Assembly (NCBI GenBank): GCA_902766845.1
Contig: CACXFD010000031.1
Span: forward strand, 1-12,298
DNA from: an uncultured Lachnospiraceae bacterium
GTDB lineage: Bacteria > Bacillota > Clostridia > Lachnospirales > Lachnospiraceae
Direction of reading: 5' to 3'
Length of the DNA: 12,298 nt
This document shows, piece by piece, positions 4,893 through 12,290 of the stretch (positions within the stretch are counted from its first letter, which is position 1; every line of letters starts with the position of its first letter). The translations under genes were made by a program, and so were the position numbers. The notes under the pieces are model-generated. The model made no database searches. It had not been told where the DNA came from and saw only the letters and a program-made list of their open reading frames with translations.

Positions 4893-7285
4893 GCCTTTTC
4901 CTCCGTGTCGAATGTCACGATGGTCACGCCGCTGTCGCCTTCGCCGAAGGCGCCGAGGCGGTAGCTCTTCACGTATTTGAGACGCTTCAGGTGCTGGTGG
5001 ACGGCCTGGCGCAGCGCGCCGGTGCCGCGGCCGTGGACCACACGGACCTGCGACAGGTGCGCGAGGTAGGCGTCGTCCAGATATTTGTCCAGCTCGGGGA
5101 TGGCCTGGTCCGTGGTCATGCCGATCAGGTTGATCTCAGGCGAGACATTCATGGCCTTCTGCATGCCGATGCGGCTCGCGTTCCCCTTTTCCTTGCGGTG
5201 CTTCATGGCCTGCACGCCGTCCCCGGTCACGGTCTCCTCCGCGAGCGGGACCAGGTCCGTATAGTGGACCTGCGAGTTCAGGATGCCCATCTTGACCGGC
5301 AGGTATCCCTTGGCGGACGGCTTACCGGTCACGATGCCGTCCAGGTTCATCGATACGACGTGCACGCCGTCCCCGATCTTAAAGACGTCCGGGCCGGTCA
5401 CAGCCGGGGCGGACGGCTTCTTTTCCGCGGGGCGGGCCGCCTCGATGCGCTGCTTGAGCGCGGCGCGCTCGGCCTCGAGGGCCTTGTTCACGCCGGCGTC
5501 CTGCGAGAGCTTCGTGATGCGGCTGATCATACCGTCCGTATAATCCTTGGTCTCCTGCAGGAGGCGGGCCGCCTCCTCGCGCGCTTCCTGCGCGATCTTT
5601 GCCTTGTCCCGCTCCAGACGGGCCTTCTGCTCCTCATACTGCTTCTTGAGCAGGGCGCTCTGCGCGCGCAGGCGCTCCGCTTCGGCGCGGTCTTCTTCGA
5701 GCTTGCGCCGCGAGGCGTCCAGCTCCTGCAGCACGTCTTCAAAGGCTTCGTCCTGCGCGCCGATCAGCGCGCGGGCGTCGTCGATCAGGTGTTCCGGAAG
5801 GCCCAGCTTCTGCGAGATCGCGAACGCGTTGCTCTTGCCGGGCACGCCGATCATCAGCCGGTAGGTGGGCCGGAGCGTTTCCACGTCGAACTCGCAGGAG
5901 GCGTTCATGACGCCGTCCGTGGACAGCGCGAACAGCTTGAGCTCGCTGTAGTGCGTGGTCGCGACCGTGCGGATCTGCAGCTTGTGGAGCGAGGTCAGGA
6001 TGGCCGTCGCGAGGGCCGCGCCCTCGACCGGGTCTGTGCCTGCGCCGAGCTCATCGAACAGGATCAGGGCGCGGTCATCCGCGTGGTTTACGATCTCCAC
6101 GATCCGCGTCATATGGGACGAGAACGTGGACAGGCTCTGCTCGATGCTCTGTTCATCCCCGATGTCCGCCCAGACGTCCGAAAAGACGCAGAGCCGGGAC
6201 CCGGTGGCGGCCGGGATGAAGAGGCCGGCCTGGCCCATCAGCGACAGCAGGCCCACGGTCTTGAGGGCCACGGTCTTGCCGCCCGTGTTGGGGCCGGTGA
6301 TGATCAGGAGCGTGAAGTCCCGCCCGAGCCGGATGTCGATCGGGACCACGGTGCGCGGATCCAGCAGCGGATGGCGCGCCTTCGCGAGGTCGAGCGACAG
6401 ATCGTCCGACAGGACCGGCTCTTCAGCCTTCATGTCCCGCGCGAGCGCGGCCTTCGCGAACGCGAAGTCCAGCGCGGCCAGCAGCGAATAGTCCTGCACG
6501 AGGGCGTCGCGGTGCGGCGCGAGCAGCTGGGAGAGCGAGGCCAGGATGACCTGGATCTCTTTCTGCTCCGCCACCTCGAGCTCGCGGATGTCATTGTTGA
6601 GCTTTAAGATGCTCATCGGCTCGATGAAGAACGTGGAGCCGGACTGGGACTGGTCATGGACCATGCCGGCCACGTGGTTCTTGTATTCCGCCTTGACCGG
6701 GATGCAGTACCGGCCGTTGCGCATCGCGATCACGCTGTCCTGCAGGTAGTCCGCGTTGCGGGCCAGCAGGCTCTGCAGCTCCGACCGCACGCGCCCCTGC
6801 TGTTCCTTGAGCTGGCGCCGGATCCGCCGCAGTTCGGAGCTTGCGTCGTCCGCGATCTCATCCTCGGCGAGGATGCACCGCGCGATCTCGCGGCGCTCCG
6901 ACGGAAGCGCGGTCAGACCGGAAAAGTACGGCGTCAGCGCGTCCGGCTCCGCGTCCGGGCCGGGCGCGCCGTACTGGCGGGCGCTCTCGGCGATCTCGAG
7001 GAGGCGGCCGATCCGGAGCAGCTCCCCGGAGGACAGGGCCGCGCCGAGCTGCAGGCGCATCGCGCAGTCGCGCACATCGGCCGCGCCCGCAAACGAGAGG
7101 GCGCCCTTCTGGCGCACACAGTCACAGGCCGCGGCGGTCTCCGCCAGCAGGCGGCGCACCTCGGCCGGGTCGGAGGACGGCATCAGCTCTTCCGCGGCGC
7201 GGCGCGCCTCAGCCGTGGCCGTATGCGCGGCCAGCCGTTCCCGGATCTTATCGAATTCAAGCGTATGCAGACAACGTTCGTTCAT
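4889..7285 (-). CDS. mutS2: MutS2 ATPase with C-terminal Smr domain
   Basis: 798 residues from ATG 7285, matching the usual ~785-residue family. The frame is open for 56 further codons upstream, but that part is low quality and overlaps the promoter, whereas MNERCLHTLEFDKIRERL is the typical MutS2 N-terminus. Order: helical core about 1-300; ATPase with Walker A GPNTGGKT (331-338), the segment SDVWADIGDEQSIEQSLSTF (369-388), Walker B LILFDELGAGTDP (407-419) and ATTHYSELK (442-450); a long coiled coil about 510-620; a KOW-like region about 634-682; Smr domain about 716-795 with VVHGRGTGALR. The position usually written LDLR at the Smr start reads INLI here. MutS2 has no mismatch-repair N-terminal domain; it is known for anti-recombination and, in Bacillus subtilis, for splitting collided ribosomes. 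First gene of an operon with the two-component pair. Confidence 0.97.
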   Translation of the reverse strand: MNERCLHTLEFDKIRERLAAHTATAEARRAAEELMPSSDPAEVRRLLAETAAACDCVRQKGALSFAGAADVRDCAMRLQLGAALSSGELLRIGRLLEIAESARQYGAPGPDAEPDALTPYFSGLTALPSERREIARCILAEDEIADDASSELRRIRRQLKEQQGRVRSELQSLLARNADYLQDSVIAMRNGRYCIPVKAEYKNHVAGMVHDQSQSGSTFFIEPMSILKLNNDIRELEVAEQKEIQVILASLSQLLAPHRDALVQDYSLLAALDFAFAKAALARDMKAEEPVLSDDLSLDLAKARHPLLDPRTVVPIDIRLGRDFTLLIITGPNTGGKTVALKTVGLLSLMGQAGLFIPAATGSRLCVFSDVWADIGDEQSIEQSLSTFSSHMTRIVEIVNHADDRALILFDELGAGTDPVEGAALATAILTSLHKLQIRTVATTHYSELKLFALSTDGVMNASCEFDVETLRPTYRLMIGVPGKSNAFAISQKLGLPEHLIDDARALIGAQDEAFEDVLQELDASRRKLEEDRAEAERLRAQSALLKKQYEEQKARLERDKAKIAQEAREEAARLLQETKDYTDGMISRITKLSQDAGVNKALEAERAALKQRIEAARPAEKKPSAPAVTGPDVFKIGDGVHVVSMNLDGIVTGKPSAKGYLPVKMGILNSQVHYTDLVPLAEETVTGDGVQAMKHRKEKGNASRIGMQKAMNVSPEINLIGMTTDQAIPELDKYLDDAYLAHLSQVRVVHGRGTGALRQAVHQHLKRLKYVKSYRLGAFGEGDSGVTIVTFDTEEKA

Positions 7286-7347
7286 GATGGCTTCCCATGC
7301 CCCGGCGCGCCTCGGCGGGCGATTCCGGGTCCTCATAAGTAAAAAAT

Positions 7348-7377
7348 ATTTTACCACATTTTGACGGCTCCTGTCTA
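7348..7377 (-). promoter_or_regulatory. Predicted sigma-A-type promoter for the mutS2 operon
   Basis: Read on the minus strand: -35 TAGACA (plus-strand 7372-7377), an 18-bp spacer ending in TGG, and -10 TAAAAT (7348-7353). Both hexamers match consensus at five of six bases and the TGn in front of the -10 makes it an extended type. Transcription would begin near 7341, leaving about 55 bases of leader before the mutS2 ATG. It lies in the only AT-rich stretch of the window. Confidence 0.6.
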
Positions 7378-7446
7378 TGAAGTTGAACGATAAATGAACA
7401 GACTGTAAATTATGATTCGGTCCGGGCTCTTTTTTCACCGCCCTTC

Positions 7447-7475
7447 TTTTCAAAACCGCGGAAAATGGGTATAAT
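7447..7475 (+). promoter_or_regulatory. Predicted sigma-A-type promoter for the HtrA-like operon
   Basis: A perfect TATAAT at 7470-7475 is preceded by a 17-bp spacer and TTTTCA (7447-7452, four of six matches to TTGACA). A start near 7482 gives a leader of about 50 bases before the GTG at 7534. This placement also excludes the upstream in-frame ATGs at 7465 and 7474, which would not be on the transcript. A weaker alternative (TTGAAC 7383-7388, TAAATT 7406-7411) lies farther upstream. Confidence 0.65.
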
Positions 7476-7533
7476 GTATGCTGCGACTGATTTGACCACG
7501 TACAGGAGTATCGTACAAGGCAGGGAAAACATC

Positions 7534-8880
7534 GTGGAACAGAACAGACCGGATGAGGAGAAAAAGACCTCGTTTATCAAAGAGACCGTGCTGAAACGGC
7601 CCCGCAGCTGGCGCGACCGGCTCAAGATCGTGCTCTGGATCCTGGTCATCGGCGCCCTGTTCGGCGCGGCGGCCGGAGGCGCTTTCTACGGCATCTCGCG
7701 GCTGGCGCACCGGGACTCCGAGCCGGCCCAGACAGCCGTTTTCACGCTTCCGTCCGAAGAAGGCACCCACGCCGCGCAGGGAGGAGAGACGCAGCCCGCG
7801 CAGACCGATCCCGCCGCGCAGACCGAACCGTCCGGCGAGCCGGTGACGGAGGAAGAGACGCAGGCGCCCGAGACCACGGCCCCGGATCCCGGATACGGGA
7901 CGGAGGAGGCGTCGGGGGGTGCGGAGACGCTGCCGGAGACGGATGAAGCCTGGCGGGACCGGCTCCTCGGGGAGACGGCCAAAAGCTTCGTGACGGTCCA
8001 GAAGACCGTGACGGAGACGGACGTGTTCGGCCAGAGCTTCGAGCGCAAGACACAGTGCAGCGGCGTGATCGTAGGACAGGACAAGGACGCGTATCTGATC
8101 CTTGCGCCGTATGCGCCGATCGCAAACGCGGAGCGGCTGTCCGTGCGCTTCTTCGAATACGGCTGGGCGGACGCCCAGATCGCCGGGCGGGATACGCTGT
8201 CGGACCTGACCGTGCTGAAGGTGGTGCCCGAAGCCTCGTTCGGGGAGAACGAGCCGCAGCCCGTACGCTTCGGCAATTCCCGGACGCTATCCGCGGGACA
8301 GAAGCTGCTCGCGGTCGGAAGCCCGTACGGGATCGAGGGGACGGCCGCGGTGGGCCGAGTCCTCGGGACCACGCAGGAAGAGACCGCCGTGGACGGGGCG
8401 CTGCAGATCGTCTATACGGACATGGGCGCTTCGCGGGAAGGCCTCGGCTTCGTACTCGATGAAGCCGGCCGGCTCACCGGACTGCTGACTTCGCAGTACG
8501 CGGGGAGCGGGGACGGATTTCTGACGAGGTTCCTGGGAATCTCGGACGCGCGCAGCCGCATCCAGACCCTGTGCCAGGGCCGCAGCCCGGCCTATCTGGG
8601 CGTGCGGACCGTGACCGTGGAGGGGAATCCCGAACAGGAGGGCGCCGTCGCGGGCCAGTACATCACCGAAGTGCTTGCGGACAGCCCCGCATACCGGAGC
8701 GGCCTGCAGGCCGGGGACATCCTGACGAAGATCGGCCGGACCGAGATCCTGACCGCGGCGGACCTGATGAGCGCCCTGTCCGCCGCCGTGCCGGACGCGC
8801 AGGTCCAGGTGACCGTGCAGCGCCGCGGCCGGGACGGCTATACCGAGATCACGTATGAGACCGCGCTGGGAAGCCGGTGA
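7534..8880 (+). CDS. Membrane-anchored HtrA/DegP-like protein with PDZ domain, catalytic residues lost (pseudoprotease)
   Basis: 448 residues from GTG 7534, preceded by aggcaggga (7518-7526). Upstream in-frame ATGs fall before the predicted transcription start. Residues 1-30 are cytoplasmic and basic, followed by a transmembrane helix about 31-54 and a Thr/Glu/Pro-rich linker about 60-140. A trypsin-like domain (about 150-345) and a PDZ domain (about 353-445, YLGVRTV, SPAYRSGLQAGDILTKIG) face outside. By hand alignment with HtrA, Asp224 of DTLSDLTVLKV is kept. The TNxHV segment is replaced by LAPYAPI (no His), and GNSGGPL becomes EGLGFVL, with Leu304 in place of the nucleophilic Ser. Proteolysis by the usual triad is therefore not expected; a peptide-binding, chaperone or adaptor role is inferred. 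Fold assignment is firm; the inactivity is read from residues only. First gene of an operon with yhaM, whose binding site overlaps this stop codon. Confidence 0.88.
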   Translation: MEQNRPDEEKKTSFIKETVLKRPRSWRDRLKIVLWILVIGALFGAAAGGAFYGISRLAHRDSEPAQTAVFTLPSEEGTHAAQGGETQPAQTDPAAQTEPSGEPVTEEETQAPETTAPDPGYGTEEASGGAETLPETDEAWRDRLLGETAKSFVTVQKTVTETDVFGQSFERKTQCSGVIVGQDKDAYLILAPYAPIANAERLSVRFFEYGWADAQIAGRDTLSDLTVLKVVPEASFGENEPQPVRFGNSRTLSAGQKLLAVGSPYGIEGTAAVGRVLGTTQEETAVDGALQIVYTDMGASREGLGFVLDEAGRLTGLLTSQYAGSGDGFLTRFLGISDARSRIQTLCQGRSPAYLGVRTVTVEGNPEQEGAVAGQYITEVLADSPAYRSGLQAGDILTKIGRTEILTAADLMSALSAAVPDAQVQVTVQRRGRDGYTEITYETALGSR

Positions 8881-8891
8881 GGAGAGGATAC

Positions 8892-9839
8892 ATGAGATTT
8901 CTGAACACCCTCCGCGAGGGGGACCACGTATCGGACATCTACCTGTGCAAGACCAAGCAGGTAGCCAAGACCAAGAACGGAAAGAATTACTATTCGCTGA
9001 CGCTGCAGGACAAGACCGGCACGATGGACGGCAAGATCTGGGACCTGTCGAGCGGGATCGATCACTTCGAAGCCCTCGACTACATCATGATCGACGCCGA
9101 TGTGACGGTCTTCCAGGGCGTCTTCCAGATGAACGTGCGCCGCGTGCGCCGGGCGCAGGAGGGCGAGTACGCCCCCGAGGATTACCTGCCGGTCTCGCGG
9201 TTCACGGTCAAGAGCATGACGGACGAACTGATGCGGCTCATCGGGACTGTGAAGAATGAGCACGTCCGCGCGCTGCTCGAGAGCTTTTTCGTGAAGGATA
9301 CGGCCTTCATGGAGGAGTTCTGCCGCCACTCGGCGGCCAAGAGCATCCACCACGGCTTCGTGGGAGGCCTTCTGGAGCACACGGTCAGCGTGGCCGTCCT
9401 CTGCGATTTCTACGCGCGCCGCTACAGCTATCTGAACCGGGACCTGCTGATCTGCGCGGCCCTGCTGCACGATATCGGCAAGGTGCGCGAGCTCTCGCGG
9501 TTCCCGGAGAACGATTATACCGACGACGGTCAGCTGCTCGGGCACATCGTGATCGGCGTGGAGATGGTGGATGAGAAGCTGAAGGATCTGCCGGGCTTCC
9601 CGGTGAAGACCGCGAGCGAGATCAAGCACTGCATCGTGGCCCATCACGGGGAATTCGAGTTCGGATCGCCCAAGAAGCCGGCCATCCCCGAGGCGCTCGC
9701 GCTGTCGATGGCGGACAATACGGACGCCAAGCTCGAATCCATGCGGGAGATCTTCCTGAGCGCCGAAGGCGACGACTGGCTGGCCTATAACAAGATGTTC
9801 GAGAGCAAGCTGCGCCGCAGCACGAAGCTGGACGGCTGA
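8892..9839 (+). CDS. yhaM: YhaM-type 3'-5' exoribonuclease (OB fold plus HD domain)
   Basis: 315 residues from ATG 8892, close to the 314 of Bacillus subtilis YhaM. AGGAG at 8880-8884 gives a seven-base spacing and shares its first base with the upstream TGA, so translation is probably coupled to the HtrA-like gene. The N-terminal OB-fold nucleic-acid-binding domain spans about 12-90 (YYSLTLQDKTGTMDGKIWD). The HD domain spans about 145-290, with His163 in LLEHTVSVAVLC, His193-Asp194 in ALLHDIGKVRE, His218, His251-His252 in VAHHGEFEFGSPK, and Asp275 in SMADNTDAK. All expected metal ligands are present, so it should be active, with Mn2+ known for the family. It degrades RNA from the 3' end in the cytosol. 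Other HD phosphohydrolases were considered, but the OB-HD order and the HHGEFEFGSPK motif are specific to this family. Confidence 0.93.
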   Translation: MRFLNTLREGDHVSDIYLCKTKQVAKTKNGKNYYSLTLQDKTGTMDGKIWDLSSGIDHFEALDYIMIDADVTVFQGVFQMNVRRVRRAQEGEYAPEDYLPVSRFTVKSMTDELMRLIGTVKNEHVRALLESFFVKDTAFMEEFCRHSAAKSIHHGFVGGLLEHTVSVAVLCDFYARRYSYLNRDLLICAALLHDIGKVRELSRFPENDYTDDGQLLGHIVIGVEMVDEKLKDLPGFPVKTASEIKHCIVAHHGEFEFGSPKKPAIPEALALSMADNTDAKLESMREIFLSAEGDDWLAYNKMFESKLRRSTKLDG

Positions 9840-9845
9840 CAGGAC

Positions 9846-9868
9846 GGGCAGGCCGGAATGGCCTGCTC
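9846..9868 (+). other. Hairpin in the yhaM - rRNA methyltransferase spacer
   Basis: gcaggcc (9848-9854) and ggcctgc (9860-9866) form a perfect seven-pair stem around loop ggaat, extendable to nine pairs with one G-U. It is seven bases after the yhaM stop. No T-run follows, so it is unlikely to end transcription; it might act as a 3'-end block between cistrons. The rest of this 74-base spacer is GC-rich with no promoter that I can see. Confidence 0.35.
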
Positions 9869-9913
9869 GGCCGGCATGACGGTCGGGCAGACGGCCCGGG
9901 ACGGCCGAAAAAG

Positions 9914-11302
9914 ATGGACAGGCAGAGACATATGCTGCAGAAGAATGAGGAAGTCCGGGTACAGATCACGGATCTGACGCAGGAGGGGGAGGGAATCGGC
10001 CGGGCCGACGGTTTTCCCCTCTTTATCAAAGACGCCCTGCCCGGCGATACGGTCCGCGCGGCCGTGACCAAACTCAAAAAGACCTACGGCTACGGCCGCG
10101 TGCTGGCCGTGGAAGAGGCGTCGCCGGACCGCGTGGCGGCCCGGTGCGGGAAGGCGCGGCCCTGCGGCGGCTGCCAGATCCAGGAGCTGTCCTACGGCGC
10201 GCAGCTGGCGTTCAAGGAACGCACGGTCCGGGAGCAGCTCACGCGGCTCGGCGGCTTTGCCGATCCGCCCGTGCGGCCCATCCTCGGGATGGAGGAACCG
10301 TGGGCATACCGGAACAAGGCGGTCTACCCAGTCCGGACGGGACGGGACGGACGGCTTTTGATCGGCTTTTATGCGGGCTGCACGCACGCGGTCGTCGAGA
10401 GTCCGGACTGCCCGATCGGCGCGCCGGAGAATGAACGGATCGTCGGGATCGTACGGGCCTGGATGGAGGCCGGGCATGTGCCGGCCTATGACGAAGAGAC
10501 CGGCGCCGGACTGGTGCGTCACATCCTGATCCGCCGCGCCCTGCGCACCGGCCAGATCCTGGTCTGCCTGATCGTGAACGGGGACCGGATCCCGCGGGAG
10601 GAGGCGCTCGTGCGGAAGCTGTCCGCTGTGCCGGGCATGACGGGGATCAGCCTGTGCGGGAACCGTACGCGCGGCAACGCGATCCTCGGGGAGACCGTAC
10701 GCGTGCTCTGGGGCGAGGAGCGGATCCGGGAGCGGCTCGGGGACGTGACCTTTGAGATCTCGCCGCTGTCGTTTTTCCAGGTCAATACGCTGCAGGCGGA
10801 GCGCCTGTACGGCGCCGCGCTCGAGGCGGCCGGCCTGACCGGGTCGGAGAAGGTCTGGGACCTGTACTGCGGGACCGGCACCATCTCGCTGTTTCTCGCG
10901 CGCCGGGCGGCTTTCGTATACGGGAATGAAGTGATCGGCGCGGCCGTGGAGGACGCGCGCCGCAACGCGCGCGCCAACGGGATCGAAAACGCGGAGTTCT
11001 TTGAAGGAAAGGCGGAAGAGATCCTGCCGGCCCTGTATGAGAAGGACCCGGAGCGTTACCGGGCCGACGTCGTCGTGGTGGATCCGCCGCGGCGCGGGTG
11101 CGATCCGGCCGTCCTGGAGACCATCCTTTCGATGGCGCCGGAGCGCGTCGTCTATGTGTCCTGCAATCCCTCGACGCTCGCGCGGGACGCCCGGATCCTC
11201 TGCGGCGGGGGATACCGGCTGGACAGCGCGCAGCCCGTGGATATGTTCCCGCACACGGTCAGCATCGAATGCGTGTGCCGGCTGAGCCGGAGGACGTCAT
11301 GA
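9914..11302 (+). CDS. rlmD: 23S rRNA (uracil-C5)-methyltransferase, RumA/RlmD family
   Basis: 462 residues from ATG 9914; the alternative ATG at 9932 removes six residues, and neither start has a strong binding site. The N-terminal TRAM domain spans about 10-70 (DLTQEGEGIGRADGFPLFI). Four Cys that fit the family's 4Fe-4S cluster follow (78, 84, 87 in CGGCQIQ, and 166 in ESPDCPIG). The C-terminal Rossmann methyltransferase has SFFQVN (286-291), SAM-binding DLYCGTGTISL (316-326), DPPRRG (390-395), catalytic Cys417 in YVSCNPSTLARD, and Glu452 as the likely base. It moves a methyl group from SAM to C5 of uracil in 23S rRNA. Whether it modifies U747, U1939 or both (as RlmCD does in Bacillus) cannot be read here. 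All key residues are present. The stop overlaps an ATG in ATGA, beginning the mini-cistron chain that leads to the next gene. Confidence 0.93.
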   Translation: MDRQRHMLQKNEEVRVQITDLTQEGEGIGRADGFPLFIKDALPGDTVRAAVTKLKKTYGYGRVLAVEEASPDRVAARCGKARPCGGCQIQELSYGAQLAFKERTVREQLTRLGGFADPPVRPILGMEEPWAYRNKAVYPVRTGRDGRLLIGFYAGCTHAVVESPDCPIGAPENERIVGIVRAWMEAGHVPAYDEETGAGLVRHILIRRALRTGQILVCLIVNGDRIPREEALVRKLSAVPGMTGISLCGNRTRGNAILGETVRVLWGEERIRERLGDVTFEISPLSFFQVNTLQAERLYGAALEAAGLTGSEKVWDLYCGTGTISLFLARRAAFVYGNEVIGAAVEDARRNARANGIENAEFFEGKAEEILPALYEKDPERYRADVVVVDPPRRGCDPAVLETILSMAPERVVYVSCNPSTLARDARILCGGGYRLDSAQPVDMFPHTVSIECVCRLSRRTS

Positions 11303-11362
11303 GCCGGCGCGGCGGGAAGCAGGGTTGAGCCGGAGGCCGGCATGAATCGGAGGCAGGGATGA
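11284..11362 (+). other. Two chained mini-cistrons with own ribosome binding sites between rlmD and the membrane protein gene
   Basis: The rlmD stop (11300-11302) overlaps ATG 11299, which opens MSRRGGKQG and stops at 11326-11328. A second ggagg (11332-11336) precedes ATG 11342, which opens MNRRQG and stops at 11360-11362, overlapping the membrane-protein ATG 11359 as ATGA. A 24-bp segment (gagccggagg...catga..cgg) occurs at 11284-11307 and 11327-11350 with four mismatches, so part of the arrangement arose by duplication. The third ggagg (11349-11353) serves the membrane-protein gene. Peptide products are unlikely to matter; ribosome re-initiation or coupling is the plausible use. Confidence 0.4.
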
Positions 11363-12114
11363 ACTGGCAGTTTGCGCAGGCCCCGCAGGTCTTCGGACCG
11401 CTGCATCTGGGGCTGCTGGCCGTGATCGCGGCCGTGAATATCGGGCTGGGCCTTTGGATCCGGCGCCTGCCGGAGAAGACGTGCCTGCGGCTGCTGACCG
11501 CGGCCAGCGCGGTGATGATCGCGGCGGAGGTCTGGAAGCAGTGGTTCATCCGCGTCTATGTGTATCCGGGCGTGGAATCGATGTGGTTCTTTCCGTGGCA
11601 GCTGTGCTCGATGGCGATGTACGCGTCGCTTCTCGCGGCCTTTCTGCGCCGGCGTGCGCAGAACGCGGTCCTCGTGTTCCTGGCTTCGTTCAGCTTGCTG
11701 GCCGCGGTCATGGCGCTCGCGGTCCCGTCGGACATGATGCGCCCGCAGGTGTGGTTTCTGCTGCACGGCTTTGCCTATCACAGCCTGATGATCACCGAAT
11801 CGCTGCTCGCGCTGCGGATCCTGTCTTTCCGGCCGGAGGCGCGGTTCGCGCCGGCCGCAGGCCTGTTTTTCGGTATGGCGGCCGTTGCGGAGGTCATCAA
11901 CGTGATCGGACATGTCCGGATCGCGGACGTCTCGCATCAGCCGGATATGTTCTTCATCACGCCGTATTATCCGTCCACGCAGGTGATCTTTTCCGACATC
12001 GCCGCGCGGTGCGGGATCGCGGCGGAGATCGTGATCTACCTGGCGCTGATCGTGACCGGCAGCGGGCTCCTGTGGCTGCTGGAACGGCGGCTGCTGCGCG
12101 GCGGCCGGTCCTGA
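11359..12114 (+). CDS. YwaF/TMEM164-family seven-helix integral membrane protein
   Basis: 251 residues from ATG 11359, with GGAGG (11349-11353) five bases upstream. Hydrophobicity by eye gives about seven membrane helices (roughly 14-34, 44-64, 75-95, 102-121, 131-154, 164-184, 219-241) and a basic C-terminal tail ERRLLRGGRS. Conserved-looking polar points inside the helices are FPWQLCSM (about 78-84) and LLHGFAYHSLMI (about 134-145), with DMFFITPYYPST in the last long loop (about 196-207). This layout fits the TIGR02206/YwaF group, related to human TMEM164, for which acyltransferase activity has been reported. Activity in bacteria is not established, so only the family is called. Last gene of the operon in view; no terminator follows, only the 65-bp repeats. 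Confidence 0.75.
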   Translation: MNWQFAQAPQVFGPLHLGLLAVIAAVNIGLGLWIRRLPEKTCLRLLTAASAVMIAAEVWKQWFIRVYVYPGVESMWFFPWQLCSMAMYASLLAAFLRRRAQNAVLVFLASFSLLAAVMALAVPSDMMRPQVWFLLHGFAYHSLMITESLLALRILSFRPEARFAPAAGLFFGMAAVAEVINVIGHVRIADVSHQPDMFFITPYYPSTQVIFSDIAARCGIAAEIVIYLALIVTGSGLLWLLERRLLRGGRS

Positions 12115-12116
12115 CT

Positions 12117-12250
12117 GGCCCGCACGGCACGGCCCCGGCCTGCCGCGGGCGCCGCACACCGGTCCGGATCCGAGAGGGACAGGCCCGCACGGCACGGCCC
12201 CGGCCTTCCGCGGGCGCCGCACACCGGTCCGGATCCGAGAGGGACAGGCC
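12117..12250 (+). repeat. 65-bp tandem duplication (two full units plus a short third)
   Basis: The unit starts ggcccgcacggcacggcccc at 12117 and again at 12182; the two 65-base units differ at one base (tgccg versus ttccg). A third start at 12247 runs for only a few matching bases. Within a unit gcccg and cggca pair with tgccg and cgggc around a GC-rich loop, giving a strong hairpin with a two-base bulge, and cggatccg is palindromic. The single difference between units weakens that stem in unit 2. The period equals that of the array at 516-774, but the sequences are not clearly homologous. No coding signal. Confidence 0.85.
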
Positions 12251-12290
12251 CGCGCGGCGGGCGGATAAAGAATGAGATTGAAATCAAAGC

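Noticed and set aside
4991..6607. Plus-strand frame of 538 codons
   Set aside because: Antisense to mutS2 throughout; composition is a mirror of the GC-rich codons and no start signal is present.
7383..7411. Second plus-strand promoter TTGAAC / TAAATT with 17-bp spacing
   Set aside because: The -10 match is poor and the TATAAT at 7470 is far better and better placed; kept only as a possible minor start.
9846..9868. Intrinsic terminator between yhaM and rlmD
   Set aside because: The stem is good but no T-run follows, so it is listed only as a hairpin.
9785..11254. Minus-strand frame of 489 codons
   Set aside because: Antisense to the rRNA methyltransferase gene; Arg/His/Pro-rich with no family resemblance.
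11152..12222. Minus-strand frame of 356 codons
   Set aside because: Shadow of the membrane-protein gene, entering the 65-bp tandem repeat; very rich in Arg, Gln and His.
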